A stretch of DNA of 14,227 nt from Bifidobacterium breve (GCA_945889545.1 CAMDCC010000042.1:1-14227), one strand, 5' to 3'; positions 1 through 8,634 are shown, numbered from the stretch's first letter. Notes: generated by a model from the letters alone, not told the origin. Numbers and translations: made by a program.

Positions 1-169
1 CGTCGAAGCGGAGGGAGAGCTTCCCCTCCAGGTTGGCAATGTCGGTCTTGACTCCGGCGATGTCGGCTTTGGTCGCGATCTCATGCCACCCGAAGGGCGG
101 GATGCACTCCATCAGTGCGGCGGCTGCGGCAGGTCCGAGTTGATCAGCCAAGGCTTGTGATGCTTCCAC
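1..169 (-). CDS. Small putative coiled-coil protein, N-terminal part (runs off left edge)
   Basis: This is the first 56 codons of a minus-strand gene that continues past position 1. It starts at GTG 169-167, with an AAGG ribosome-binding stretch at 182-179 nine bases upstream. An in-frame TGA at 184-182 rules out a longer start. An ATG lies 19 codons further in, at 112. The reading is VEASQALADQLG, five alanines, LMECIPPFGWHEIATKADIAG, then a helical heptad-like stretch. From memory, the pattern LMExxPPxGWxxxATKxDL is typical of short actinobacterial proteins in which it precedes a coiled coil and often a C-terminal membrane helix. That resemblance is the only functional hint; I know no firm role. 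The frame is open to the edge, and the C-terminal part that would show a membrane helix is not visible. An 8-codon ORF with a strong Shine-Dalgarno lies immediately upstream in the same frame. Confidence 0.6.
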   Translation of the reverse strand, partial: MEASQALADQLGPAAAAALMECIPPFGWHEIATKADIAGVKTDIANLEGKLSLRFD

Positions 170-181
170 TCGAGAACGCCT

Positions 182-208
182 TCATTGAGATCGGGCGTCG
201 GGAGCCAT
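182..208 (-). CDS. 8-codon leader ORF (MAPDARSQ) with strong RBS
   Basis: ATG at 208-206 is preceded by a perfect AGGAGG (219-214) with a 5-nt spacer, the best ribosome binding site in the window. It reads only eight codons, MAPDARSQ, to TGA at 184-182. That stop overlaps the AAGG site (182-179) of the GTG at 169, and both reading frames are the same. It may be a leader peptide whose termination delivers ribosomes to the downstream start, or the original N-terminus of the downstream gene cut off by a nonsense change or read error. Nothing in the peptide resembles a known attenuator (no runs of one amino acid). Confidence 0.3.
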   Translation of the reverse strand: MAPDARSQ

Positions 209-213
209 ATTCC

Positions 214-219
214 CCTCCT
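214..219 (-). promoter_or_regulatory. Perfect Shine-Dalgarno AGGAGG
   Basis: The minus strand reads AGGAGG followed by GGAAT and ATG (208). It stands out because most other starts in this window have weak or no ribosome binding sites, and because the ORF it serves closes after eight codons. Confidence 0.5.
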
Positions 220-306
220 CGCGGGGTCGGAGCAAGCGAGTGGGGAACCTTCCGCCGAGGCGACGCCCGGTTCCCGAGGCGTGCGGCGATCATCGCACCG
301 GGGTGT

Positions 307-323
307 GACGGTGCGCGACCGTC
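307..323. repeat. Small inverted repeat after the ABM-fold gene
   Basis: GACGGT, a 5-nt loop (GCGCG) and ACCGTC form a perfect 6-bp stem, 8 bases beyond the stop codon (332) of the minus-strand ABM-fold gene. No T-run follows on that strand, so it is at best a weak or Rho-assisted terminator. The rest of 170-331 holds only the leader ORF and start signals of the left-edge gene. Confidence 0.2.
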
Positions 324-331
324 GGCGCGGG

Positions 332-640
332 TCAGGCCGGACGGGCGACCTCGAACAGCGGCTCGTAGTGCTCGACGGTTGGGAACGGCTCATAGAAGTG
401 GTGCAGCAACGCCTTCCACTCCTCGAACTTGGGTGAGCCACGGAAGCCCTCGGTGTGAGCTTCCAACGTGTCCCACCCCACGAGCAGCGCATACCGGTCG
501 GGCGTCTCGAGGCAGCGCTGAAGCTGGAGGTGATCGAACCCCGGCATCGACGAGATGATCGCCTTCGCCTCGTCGAACGCCGCTTCGAACGCGGGGCTCT
601 CGCCCGCGCTCACATTGAGGATCACCAGTTCCAAGATCAT
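332..640 (-). CDS. Antibiotic biosynthesis monooxygenase (ABM)-fold protein
   Basis: This is a 102-residue single-domain protein of the dimeric alpha+beta barrel (ABM, YgiN-like) type. The layout fits: a first strand MILELVILNV, a helix at about residues 15-31 (ESPAFEAAFDEAKAIISS), a PGF turn and second strand (residues 33-42), the strand DRYALLVGWDTLEAH (residues 48-62) typical of ABM proteins, and a final helix FxEWKALLHHFY (residues 72-83) before the last strand. The family includes small cofactor-free quinol or polyketide monooxygenases and heme-degrading enzymes, and many members have no known substrate; nothing here picks one. The length matches the family. It starts at ATG 640. There is no Shine-Dalgarno, but TACCGT lies 6 nt upstream, suggesting a leaderless transcript. 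It diverges from the TfoX-like gene. Confidence 0.8.
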   Translation of the reverse strand: MILELVILNVSAGESPAFEAAFDEAKAIISSMPGFDHLQLQRCLETPDRYALLVGWDTLEAHTEGFRGSPKFEEWKALLHHFYEPFPTVEHYEPLFEVARPA

Positions 641-646
641 CGGGGC

Positions 647-652
647 ACGGTA
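647..652 (-). promoter_or_regulatory. Candidate -10 box (TACCGT) for the ABM-fold gene
   Basis: The minus strand reads ACTACCGT, then six bases, then ATG 640. The TAnnnT hexamer and its spacing place the transcript start at or next to the start codon, as in actinobacterial leaderless genes. No convincing -35 is seen. Confidence 0.3.
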
Positions 653-780
653 GTTGCCAGTCGCTACTTCTTCTCGACGATTGCCACCGTGAGGGACGTG
701 GTGCTCGTCTCGTCTCAGCGCATTCGTTCGGTACTCACGTCGTCGGACGGGGCCTGACGCAGGCGCCCCGCCGACTCATG

Positions 781-797
781 GTCGCCACCATGGCGAC
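781..797. repeat. Perfect palindrome, possible operator
   Basis: GTCGCCA, a 3-nt centre (CCA) and TGGCGAC form a perfect 7-bp inverted repeat. It lies 72 bp before the TfoX-like start and about 140 bp before the ABM-fold start, in the shared divergent promoter region. That position suits a dimeric regulator binding site, but no regulator gene is adjacent. Confidence 0.3.
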
Positions 798-855
798 ACG
801 GAGCCCGACCGGAGTCGTTCCACGCATCAGCCTACGCGGACTGCGACCCATCGGC

Positions 856-861
856 TACGAA
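856..861 (+). promoter_or_regulatory. Candidate -10 box (TACGAA) for the TfoX-like gene
   Basis: CTACGAA is followed by seven bases and ATG 869. There is no usable Shine-Dalgarno, and the spacing matches the other CTAC hexamers that precede starts in this window. The hexamer lacks the final T of TAnnnT, so support is weak. Confidence 0.2.
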
Positions 862-868
862 TTGGATC

Positions 869-1201
869 ATGGCCTACGACGAAGGACTCGCCGATCGGGT
901 CCGCGCGCTGCTCGGCGACGATCCGCGCCTGAGCGAGCGCAAGATGTTCGGCGGGCTGTGCGTGATGTTGAGCGGCCACATGTGCGTGGGCATCGTCGGC
1001 GATGAGCTCATGGTTCGAGTGGGTGCCGACGGCTACGCGCAGGCGCTCGCACATCCCGACACGCGTGAGATGGACTTCACCGGTCGGCCGATGAAGACCA
1101 TGGTCTTCGTTTGCGCCACTGGCATCGCCACGAAGGCACAACTCGAGCACTGGGTCGACCGCGGCCTCGAGTTCGCCGGGTCACTCCCGCCCAAGCACTG
1201 A
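869..1201 (+). CDS. TfoX/Sxy N-terminal domain protein
   Basis: This 110-residue protein consists of the TfoX N-terminal domain alone. Hallmarks are an N-terminal helix (AYDEGLADRVRALLG), the invariant-looking ERKMFGGLCVML stretch at residues 23-34, the strand pair GHMCVGIVGDELMVRVG (36-52), the MDFTGRPMKTMVFV segment (68-81) and a C-terminal helix (LEHWVDRGLEFA). In gamma-proteobacteria TfoX/Sxy activates competence genes with CRP. Stand-alone N-domain versions are common in actinobacteria and other phyla with no established role, so a competence function should not be assumed. ATG 869 is the natural start because the domain begins there. It converges with the transporter operon, with only 7 bp between stop codons and no room for a separate terminator. 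Confidence 0.85.
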   Translation: MAYDEGLADRVRALLGDDPRLSERKMFGGLCVMLSGHMCVGIVGDELMVRVGADGYAQALAHPDTREMDFTGRPMKTMVFVCATGIATKAQLEHWVDRGLEFAGSLPPKH

Positions 1202-1208
1202 GCCGAAC

Positions 1209-3311
<2,103 letters not shown>

Positions 3312-3318
3312 GCGCAAC

Positions 3319-4239
3319 TCACGCGTCGCTCTTGAAGCGCTCGCGGCCGAGGGCGTCGCGCAGACCGTCGGCAATCACGTTGAACGCGAGCACCGTGAGC
3401 GCGATGGTCACCCCGGGCACGATCAACGGCCACGACGACGTGAAGATAGATGCGTAGGCGTCGTGGAGCATCCCGCCCCAGCTCGCGCCGGGCGGTTGCA
3501 CACCGAGCCCGAGGTAGCTCAAGCCGGCTTCAGCGAGCAGCGCGTACCCGAGCGCCAGCGCGAGCTGCACGATCAGTGGCGACGCCACGTTCGGGAAGAT
3601 GTGGCGCCGGATCATCCGAACGTGGCCGGCGCCAAGCGAGCGCGACGCCTCGATGAACGTCTCCTCGCGAATTGCGAGCACCGGACCTCGCAGCAAGCGA
3701 ACGAACCCGGGCACGAACACGATCGCCAACGCGATCGACATGTTGAACAGGCTTCCGCGCCCGAGGAGCGACGCGACGACCAGCGCCAGGATCAGCGGCG
3801 GGAACGTGAAGCCGGCATCCACGATGCGCATGATGACGCTGTCGACCCGCCCGCCGAAGTAGCCCGCGACCAATCCGATCGGCACCGCGGCGAGCGCGGC
3901 CATGCCCACCGTCAGGAACGACACCTGGAGCGACGCGCGAGCGCCGAACATCAGCCGCGACAAGATGTCGCGCCCGATGGCGTCGGTGCCGAGCCAGTGC
4001 GACCCGTACGGCGTGGAGTTCACCCGGGAGAAGGTCTCGGTCTCCGAGTGGGGCGCGAGCACGTTGGCGAAGATCGCGGCCACCACCATCGCCACGATGA
4101 ATGCGAGCCCGGCCACCGCCACCTTGTTGGCAAAGAATCGCGACCAGAAGCGCCGCGTGCTCGAGATCAGCACGTTGGCGGGCGCGTCGTGCTCTCCGAT
4201 CGGCGCGGTCGGCATCCCCACGGGCGACGACAGGCTCAC
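3319..4239 (-). CDS. Peptide ABC transporter permease, DppC-like
   Basis: This is a 306-residue inner-membrane permease of the DppC/OppC type. A cytoplasmic N-terminal stretch (1-37) precedes a first membrane helix (about 40-61). Then comes the family segment HWLGTDAIGRDILSRL (81-96), further helices (about 104-125, 148-160, 168-185, 222-243 and 270-290), and the EAA loop EASRSLGAGHVRMIRRHIFP (197-216) that docks on the ATPase. It pairs with the DppB-like protein encoded just upstream to form the channel for peptides or a similar substrate. The start is taken as GTG 4239, 16 bp after the DppB-like stop; a later ATG at codon 9 is possible. No strong Shine-Dalgarno is visible. Length and motifs are normal for the family. 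Confidence 0.93.
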   Translation of the reverse strand: MSLSSPVGMPTAPIGEHDAPANVLISSTRRFWSRFFANKVAVAGLAFIVAMVVAAIFANVLAPHSETETFSRVNSTPYGSHWLGTDAIGRDILSRLMFGARASLQVSFLTVGMAALAAVPIGLVAGYFGGRVDSVIMRIVDAGFTFPPLILALVVASLLGRGSLFNMSIALAIVFVPGFVRLLRGPVLAIREETFIEASRSLGAGHVRMIRRHIFPNVASPLIVQLALALGYALLAEAGLSYLGLGVQPPGASWGGMLHDAYASIFTSSWPLIVPGVTIALTVLAFNVIADGLRDALGRERFKSDA

Positions 4240-4255
4240 TGGAGCTGCACCAGCC

Positions 4256-5203
4256 TCATTGAAGTTGCACTTTGGGATTGAGGTACGCGTACCCGATGTC
4301 GACGGCGAGGTTCACGAGCACGAAGATGATCGCGACCACGAGCACTCCACCCTGGATCACCGGAAGGTCCTTCGAGCCGGTCGCCGTGAGCAAGTAGCTG
4401 CCGAGACCGGGCATCGAGAAGATGTTCTCGATGATGAACGTGCCGCCGAGCAGATAGGCGAACTGGATGCCTGCGATCGTGAGCGGCGCCGCCGCCGCAT
4501 TTTTCAAAGCGAGCTTGCCGATGATCTCGCGCTCGCGTAGCCCCATCGCTCGCGCGCTGCGGATGTAGTCCTGGTCGAGCACGTCGATGAGCGAGCCGCG
4601 GAGCTGGCGCGCCAGCGTGGCGCCGCCGGCTAAGCCGAGGGCAACGCACGGAAGGATGAGGTGCTCGAACCATCCCCAGAGCGACTCAGAGATCGGCACC
4701 CACCCGAGCGACGGCAGGATGTTGTGGCTCACCGCGAAGAAGCTGATGAGGAGGATCGCCACCCAGAAGTCGGGCATCGCGATTCCGGTGCTCGAGCCGA
4801 GCGTCATGAGTCGGTCGAGCCAGCTTCCCGGACGGGTCGCCGCCACGATGCCCGCCGGGATCCCGATGAGGAACGACACCACCATCGCACCCAACGCCAG
4901 GCTCAACGTGATGGGGAACCGCTGCCAGATGTTCTCGGCCACGGTGCCCCGGTTGAAGAGTGGATGGCCGAGATCCCCTTGGATCGCGTGCGTGACCCAA
5001 CGCCAGTACTGCGAGAGGAACGACTCGTCGAGGTGCAGCTCGTGCCGGATACGGATGATGGTGGCGGGATCGGCCTTCGTGCCTCCCGCGAGCGTGAACG
5101 ACGGGTCACCAGGGACGATCAGCACCAACCCGTACACGATGAACGAGATGAGGAACAGCAGCGGGATGAGCGCGAGCAACCGCCGCAGGATGAACGTAGC
5201 CAT
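4256..5203 (-). CDS. Peptide ABC transporter permease, DppB-like
   Basis: This is a 315-residue permease of the DppB/OppB type. The classical N-terminus FILRRLLALIPLLFLISFIVY (4-24) is the first membrane helix, followed by the PGDP element (31-34), the periplasmic-type segment with GDLGHPLFN (76-84), five more hydrophobic helices, and the EAA loop SARAMGLREREIIGKLALKN (216-235). The motif FSMPGLGSYLL (262-272), typical of DppB, follows. It forms the transmembrane channel with the downstream DppC-like subunit. ATG 5203 lies 17 bp after the binding-protein stop, with a GCGGGG stretch a few bases upstream as a weak ribosome binding site. Nothing is truncated or missing. Confidence 0.93.
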   Translation of the reverse strand: MATFILRRLLALIPLLFLISFIVYGLVLIVPGDPSFTLAGGTKADPATIIRIRHELHLDESFLSQYWRWVTHAIQGDLGHPLFNRGTVAENIWQRFPITLSLALGAMVVSFLIGIPAGIVAATRPGSWLDRLMTLGSSTGIAMPDFWVAILLISFFAVSHNILPSLGWVPISESLWGWFEHLILPCVALGLAGGATLARQLRGSLIDVLDQDYIRSARAMGLREREIIGKLALKNAAAAPLTIAGIQFAYLLGGTFIIENIFSMPGLGSYLLTATGSKDLPVIQGGVLVVAIIFVLVNLAVDIGYAYLNPKVQLQ

Positions 5204-5220
5204 GAATACCCCGCGCTACG

Positions 5221-6783
5221 TCACTTCTTGATGAACACACCTTCGAGGTTGGACCGGCACGCGCCGATCGGCGCATTCGGCGGTCCGCCCACCCGCTCCT
5301 TGCTGTAGGCCACCATCGACTGCTCGAAGACGAGCGGGATCTCGTAGCCCTTCTCCATGATGATCGCTCCGGCTTGCTGCATCAGCTCGCCCGAGCCCTC
5401 CGGGTCGTCGATCGTCTTGCGCGCTTCGACCACGAGCGCTTCGATGTCGGGCCGCACCGAGCCGAACGCGTTCGCCACGAACCCGGTGTCGGTGTAGTTG
5501 CTCTGGAAGTTGTTCCACGACGCGGGACCGTTCGTGAGCGCGACGCTCACCACGGCTTGACCCGTCTTCTTGCCGAACACCTCGCTGAAGTACTCACCAC
5601 CGGCGACCGGGATGATGTTGGCAATGAACCCGGCCTTGGCCATCTGGTTCTTCAGCAGTGGTCCCATGCGCTCGAACGTGGGCGCGCCCGCCGGAACCAC
5701 CATGTCGAATTCGACACCGTCGGGGAAGCCCGCGGTCTCGAGCATCTTCTTGGCCTTCTTCGGCTTGTACGAGTACTTCCCCTCGAGGCTCTTGTTGTGG
5801 GCCGCCGAGACCTTCGGGAACGGCTGGTCGGCGATCTCGTTCTGGCCGTTGTAGACCACCTTGTTGAGCGCCTTGCGGTCGACCGCGAACTCCAGCGCGG
5901 CGCGCACCTCTTCGTTGTCGAAGGGCGCTTCGTCCTGGCGCAACTGGAGCAGCGTGTAGTCGAGCGACTCCGTGACGCTGATGCCGAGGCTCGGGTCGGC
6001 GTCAACCGCCGGGAAGTCCTCGGGGCGCAGGTCGATCATGTCGACCTCGTCGGACTTCAGCGCGGTGACGGCCTGCGGGCCTTGGCCCACCTGCACGAAC
6101 TGCACGCCCCCGAGCTTGTACTTCTTGGCGTCGCGGTACGAGTCGTTCTTCTCGAGCTCGATGAGCTGACCGGCCTCGAAGCTCTTCAGCTTGAACGGTC
6201 CGGAACCGATCGGGTGCTCTTCGGCGTCGGCGAGCGACGACGGCGACACGATCTGACCGTCGATGTACGTGAAGGCCCAGAGCAGGTCACCGGCGACCGG
6301 CGTCTTGAGGTGCAAGACGACCGTCAGCGGGTCGGGCACGTCGATCGTGTCGATCGCGAACAGCGACGTGCGCTGCGGGCTCTTCTTGGTGTTCAAGAGG
6401 CTGGCCTTCACGGCTTCGCCGTCGACCGGGGTGCCGTCGGAGAAGACGTTGTCGGCGTAGAGGTGCAGGGTGACGGTGAGCGAGTCGTCGCTCACCTCCC
6501 ATCTCTCGGCCACGCCGCCGCTGATCTCGGTGTTGCTGCCGTCCTTGGTGACCGACTCGAGGATGAGGTTGGTGACGCCGTACGAGCAGTCGTTGTTGAG
6601 CGTGCCCGGGTTGAAGTTGTCACCGAAGAGGTTGGGGAGGTCGCGGGCGTACCGCAGGATCCCGTTCGGGTCGACCTTGGCGCCGGCCGACTGGCCGCTC
6701 TCGGCGCCGGCGACGCTCGCCACCGCGACCATGAGCGTTGCGGCAACCGCCGCGACGAGTGCCTTGCGAGTCCGGCCGGCCAT
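5221..6783 (-). CDS. Peptide/nickel-type ABC transporter substrate-binding protein (SBP family 5)
   Basis: This 520-residue extracytoplasmic binding protein is the first gene of the importer operon. Residues 1-26 form a Sec signal peptide (RTRK, a hydrophobic core VAAVAATLMVAVASV, then AGA before ESG). There is no cysteine near the cleavage site, so it is not an evident lipoprotein, unlike most Gram-positive binding proteins. Family-5 landmarks are the DGSNTEISGGVAERWEVSDD segment (81-100), VFSDGTPVDGEAVKASL (113-129), HPIGSGPFKLKSFEAGQ (190-206) and the helix PFDNEEVRAALEFAVDRKAL (287-306). C66 and the cysteine in GACRSN near the C-terminus could pair. The start is ATG 6783, with GAGGGGGG at 6797-6790 six bases upstream; the longer frame to 6840 lacks such support. 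Substrate (peptide, nickel, opine or sugar oligomer) cannot be read from sequence. Confidence 0.92.
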   Translation of the reverse strand: MAGRTRKALVAAVAATLMVAVASVAGAESGQSAGAKVDPNGILRYARDLPNLFGDNFNPGTLNNDCSYGVTNLILESVTKDGSNTEISGGVAERWEVSDDSLTVTLHLYADNVFSDGTPVDGEAVKASLLNTKKSPQRTSLFAIDTIDVPDPLTVVLHLKTPVAGDLLWAFTYIDGQIVSPSSLADAEEHPIGSGPFKLKSFEAGQLIELEKNDSYRDAKKYKLGGVQFVQVGQGPQAVTALKSDEVDMIDLRPEDFPAVDADPSLGISVTESLDYTLLQLRQDEAPFDNEEVRAALEFAVDRKALNKVVYNGQNEIADQPFPKVSAAHNKSLEGKYSYKPKKAKKMLETAGFPDGVEFDMVVPAGAPTFERMGPLLKNQMAKAGFIANIIPVAGGEYFSEVFGKKTGQAVVSVALTNGPASWNNFQSNYTDTGFVANAFGSVRPDIEALVVEARKTIDDPEGSGELMQQAGAIIMEKGYEIPLVFEQSMVAYSKERVGGPPNAPIGACRSNLEGVFIKK

Positions 6784-6797
6784 CACGTTCCCCCCTC

Positions 6798-6819
6798 GCG
6801 CGATCCCCCCGGATCGCGC
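6798..6819 (-). promoter_or_regulatory. Hairpin in the 5' leader of the importer operon
   Basis: GCGCGATCC (6798-6806) and GGATCGCGC (6811-6819) form a perfect 9-bp GC-rich stem with a 4-nt loop (GGGG in the mRNA). The stem ends directly against the GAGGGGGG ribosome binding site (6797-6790). As RNA it could modulate initiation of the binding-protein gene; as DNA it is also a plausible operator. No terminator T-run follows. Confidence 0.45.
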
Positions 6820-6827
6820 CTGGCGGG

Positions 6828-6833
6828 AGCGTA
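6828..6833 (-). promoter_or_regulatory. Candidate -10 box (TACGCT) for the importer operon
   Basis: The minus strand reads ACTACGCT about 44 bases before the binding-protein start. It fits TAnnnT and would place the hairpin at 6798-6819 just inside the transcript. No clear -35 is seen. Confidence 0.25.
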
Positions 6834-6874
6834 GTTGCAATGAGGGAGCGACGGCCTGGACTGCGGCTGGGCTC

Positions 6875-8467
6875 GCGACCTCGCCCTACGATCATCGACC
6901 GTGACTGCACCGTCGGTGGATCGCGGCGACACCCCGACGACGATCTTCGTGCACGTCCCCAAGACCGCGGGAACGTCGCTGGTGGCGATGCTCCGCCAAG
7001 AGCACGGGCGCAGCGCGGTGTGGGGCATGTACGGCGAGGAGCGTGACGCGCTCGTCGAGCAGTACCTCGCCCTCCCCGCCAACGAGCGCGCGCAGATCCG
7101 CGCCATCACCGGCCATGTGGAGTTCGGGGTCCACCGCTTCGTCGCTGGCCCGGTCCGCTACGTGACGATGCTGCGCGATCCGATCGACCGCGTGGTCTCC
7201 CACTACCACTACGCGCGCCGCGTCACGTCGGAAGAATGGGCACGGCGGGCACTCGAGGGCGTGGTCTCGCTCGACGACTACGTGACCCGTTCACCAGATG
7301 CGCCGAAGTTCAACAACGCGCACGTGCGCTTCTTGGGGGGCGATCTCCGCGAGTCCGAACTTCCACCGACGCGACACATGCTGGACTGCGCGAAGCGCAA
7401 CCTCGAGCGTTTCGCGGTCGTGGGCCTCCAGGAACGCTTCGACGAGTCGGTGCTGCTGATGCGCCGCGCGCTCGGCTGGGGTTGGCCGTCGCTCCGGCAG
7501 CACAACGTCACGGCGGAACGACCCCACGTTGGCACCCTCGACGCCCACACCCGCGATCTGATCGCGGAGCACAACGCTTTGGACCTCGAGCTCTACGCGT
7601 TCGGCCGGGAGTGCTTCGAGCGCCAGCTCGCCGCGTACGGACCGGGACTCCACGAGGATCTCGCCACGTTGCGGGGCGCGCGCACCGCGACCGTCACCGA
7701 CGACGGGCTGCACCTCTCCGTGGTGGTGATGGGCTACGGAAACGAAGCCACGATCGTCGAGGCGGCGCGGTCGCTGCTCGCGCAGGCGACCCAAAACTCG
7801 GCGAAAGGCGAGCGGATGGAGGTGATCGCCGTGGTCTCCGGTGACGACCGATCCGCGGAGCTCCTGCACGAGCACTTCTCCGACCTGCACGTCGTGGACT
7901 CGCCCACGCGCCTGCTGCCCGGCGGCGCCCGGAACGCCGGGATCACCCATACCCGCGGGGAGATCGTGGCGTTCCTCGCCGGGGACTGCATCGCCGCGCC
8001 GGGGTGGGCGGCCGCGCGGATCGCCTCGCATCGCGCGGGTCACGAGGTCGTAGCCGGGGCAATGGACGTGGCTCAGGGCGCCGGCCCCGTCGCGCTCGCT
8101 GAGCTCGTCCTGCTCTACTCGGCGCGGCTCGCACGGGGCCCAGCCGGCCCCGCCTCGCACCCGCAGGCACACGGCCTTTCGTTCACTCGCCGGGTGCTCA
8201 ACGAAATAGGGCCGTTCCGCGAAGACGTGCGGATCGGCGAGGACACGTTGGCGTCGCATCGCCTGCATGCGAACGGGATCCCAGTGTGGTTCGACCCGGC
8301 GATCGTCGCCGAGCACGTCGGGCCCGCGACCTTCCGGGCGTTCCTACGCGATCAGCACGCGCGGGGACGGCGTGAGAGCGAGTGGGACTCGATGCAGGGC
8401 GGGTTCCCTCGCCGATGGTTCGACGCTCTCCCCGGGTTCAGCGTCGTGCTGCGCGCAAGCAAGCGCT
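6875..8467 (+). repeat. Long direct repeat, copy 1 (sulfotransferase-GT2 gene plus promoter)
   Basis: This segment aligns along its whole length with 12624-14227 in the same orientation. Mismatches are scattered, and the only indels are one extra base in the start-codon spacer here, one extra codon in copy 2 (an added Thr), one codon missing from copy 2 (Asp), and 12 bp of hexamer repeat added in copy 2. Similarity begins at about GCGACCTCGCC before the start codon. The right limit is set by the window edge, so the repeat may extend further. Confidence 0.9.
6887..6892 (+). promoter_or_regulatory. Candidate -10 box (TACGAT), leaderless, fusion copy 1
   Basis: CTACGAT lies eight bases before GTG 6901, with no Shine-Dalgarno. 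The equivalent CTACCAT precedes copy 2. Position and TAnnnT form suggest transcription starting at the start codon. The -35 region is not conserved between the copies. Confidence 0.35.
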
Positions 8468-8634
8468 TCTTCGCGCGTCTGAGATGGATCCTTGCTGGCG
8501 CATGGCGCGCATCGCGCGGGCATCGGTGGCACCTCGTCACGGCCATGCCCGCGCTGTTGGTCGGCCTGATGGCTCGACAGCGTGGCTGGATGGCCGACCA
8601 GCGCCGGTCACTCCGACGGCCGGTGCCGGAGTAG
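6901..8634 (+). CDS. Sulfotransferase-glycosyltransferase (GT2) fusion protein, copy 1
   Basis: This 577-residue two-domain enzyme starts at GTG 6901. Residues 1-255 form a P-loop sulfotransferase: the 5'-phosphosulfate loop IFVHVPKTAGTSL (15-27, catalytic-type K21) and the 3'-phosphate motif LRDPIDRVVSHY (91-102, R92 and S100) match the Sulfotransfer_2 pattern, so PAPS is the expected donor. A short linker (about 256-270) leads to a GT2 domain (about 272-500). That domain has SVVVMGYGNE (273-282), the donor-site stretch LLPGGARNAG (338-347), the DxD region as FLAGDC (358-363, first Asp replaced, D362 kept), GED (446-448) and R454. A basic, hydrophobic tail (about 520-560) may associate with the membrane. 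The likely role is adding a sugar and a sulfate to a surface glycan; acceptor and sugar are unknown. It diverges from the importer operon, and its 3' end overlaps the convergent GT2 gene by 27 bp. Confidence 0.85.
   Translation: MTAPSVDRGDTPTTIFVHVPKTAGTSLVAMLRQEHGRSAVWGMYGEERDALVEQYLALPANERAQIRAITGHVEFGVHRFVAGPVRYVTMLRDPIDRVVSHYHYARRVTSEEWARRALEGVVSLDDYVTRSPDAPKFNNAHVRFLGGDLRESELPPTRHMLDCAKRNLERFAVVGLQERFDESVLLMRRALGWGWPSLRQHNVTAERPHVGTLDAHTRDLIAEHNALDLELYAFGRECFERQLAAYGPGLHEDLATLRGARTATVTDDGLHLSVVVMGYGNEATIVEAARSLLAQATQNSAKGERMEVIAVVSGDDRSAELLHEHFSDLHVVDSPTRLLPGGARNAGITHTRGEIVAFLAGDCIAAPGWAAARIASHRAGHEVVAGAMDVAQGAGPVALAELVLLYSARLARGPAGPASHPQAHGLSFTRRVLNEIGPFREDVRIGEDTLASHRLHANGIPVWFDPAIVAEHVGPATFRAFLRDQHARGRRESEWDSMQGGFPRRWFDALPGFSVVLRASKRFFARLRWILAGAWRASRGHRWHLVTAMPALLVGLMARQRGWMADQRRSLRRPVPE

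Larger units (their letters stand above)
641..868. other. Divergent intergenic region, no gene
   Basis: These 228 bp lie between two divergent genes. The frames that cross it have no recognisable protein character. It contains candidate -10 boxes at both ends and a perfect 7-bp palindrome at 781-797. I see no RNA gene. Confidence 0.5.

Noticed and set aside
115..757. Overlapping plus- and minus-strand frames around the ABM-fold gene
   Set aside because: They have high Arg/Pro/Ser content and no domain character, whereas the 332-640 minus frame shows a full ABM fold.
1202..1208. Intrinsic terminator between the TfoX-like gene and the importer operon
   Set aside because: There are only 7 bp between the stop codons, and no stem with a T-run is visible on either side.
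5374..6834. 486-codon plus-strand frame opposite the binding-protein gene
   Set aside because: Low-complexity Arg/Val/Glu/Leu composition with no motif. The minus-strand frame has a signal peptide, a ribosome binding site and family-5 landmarks.
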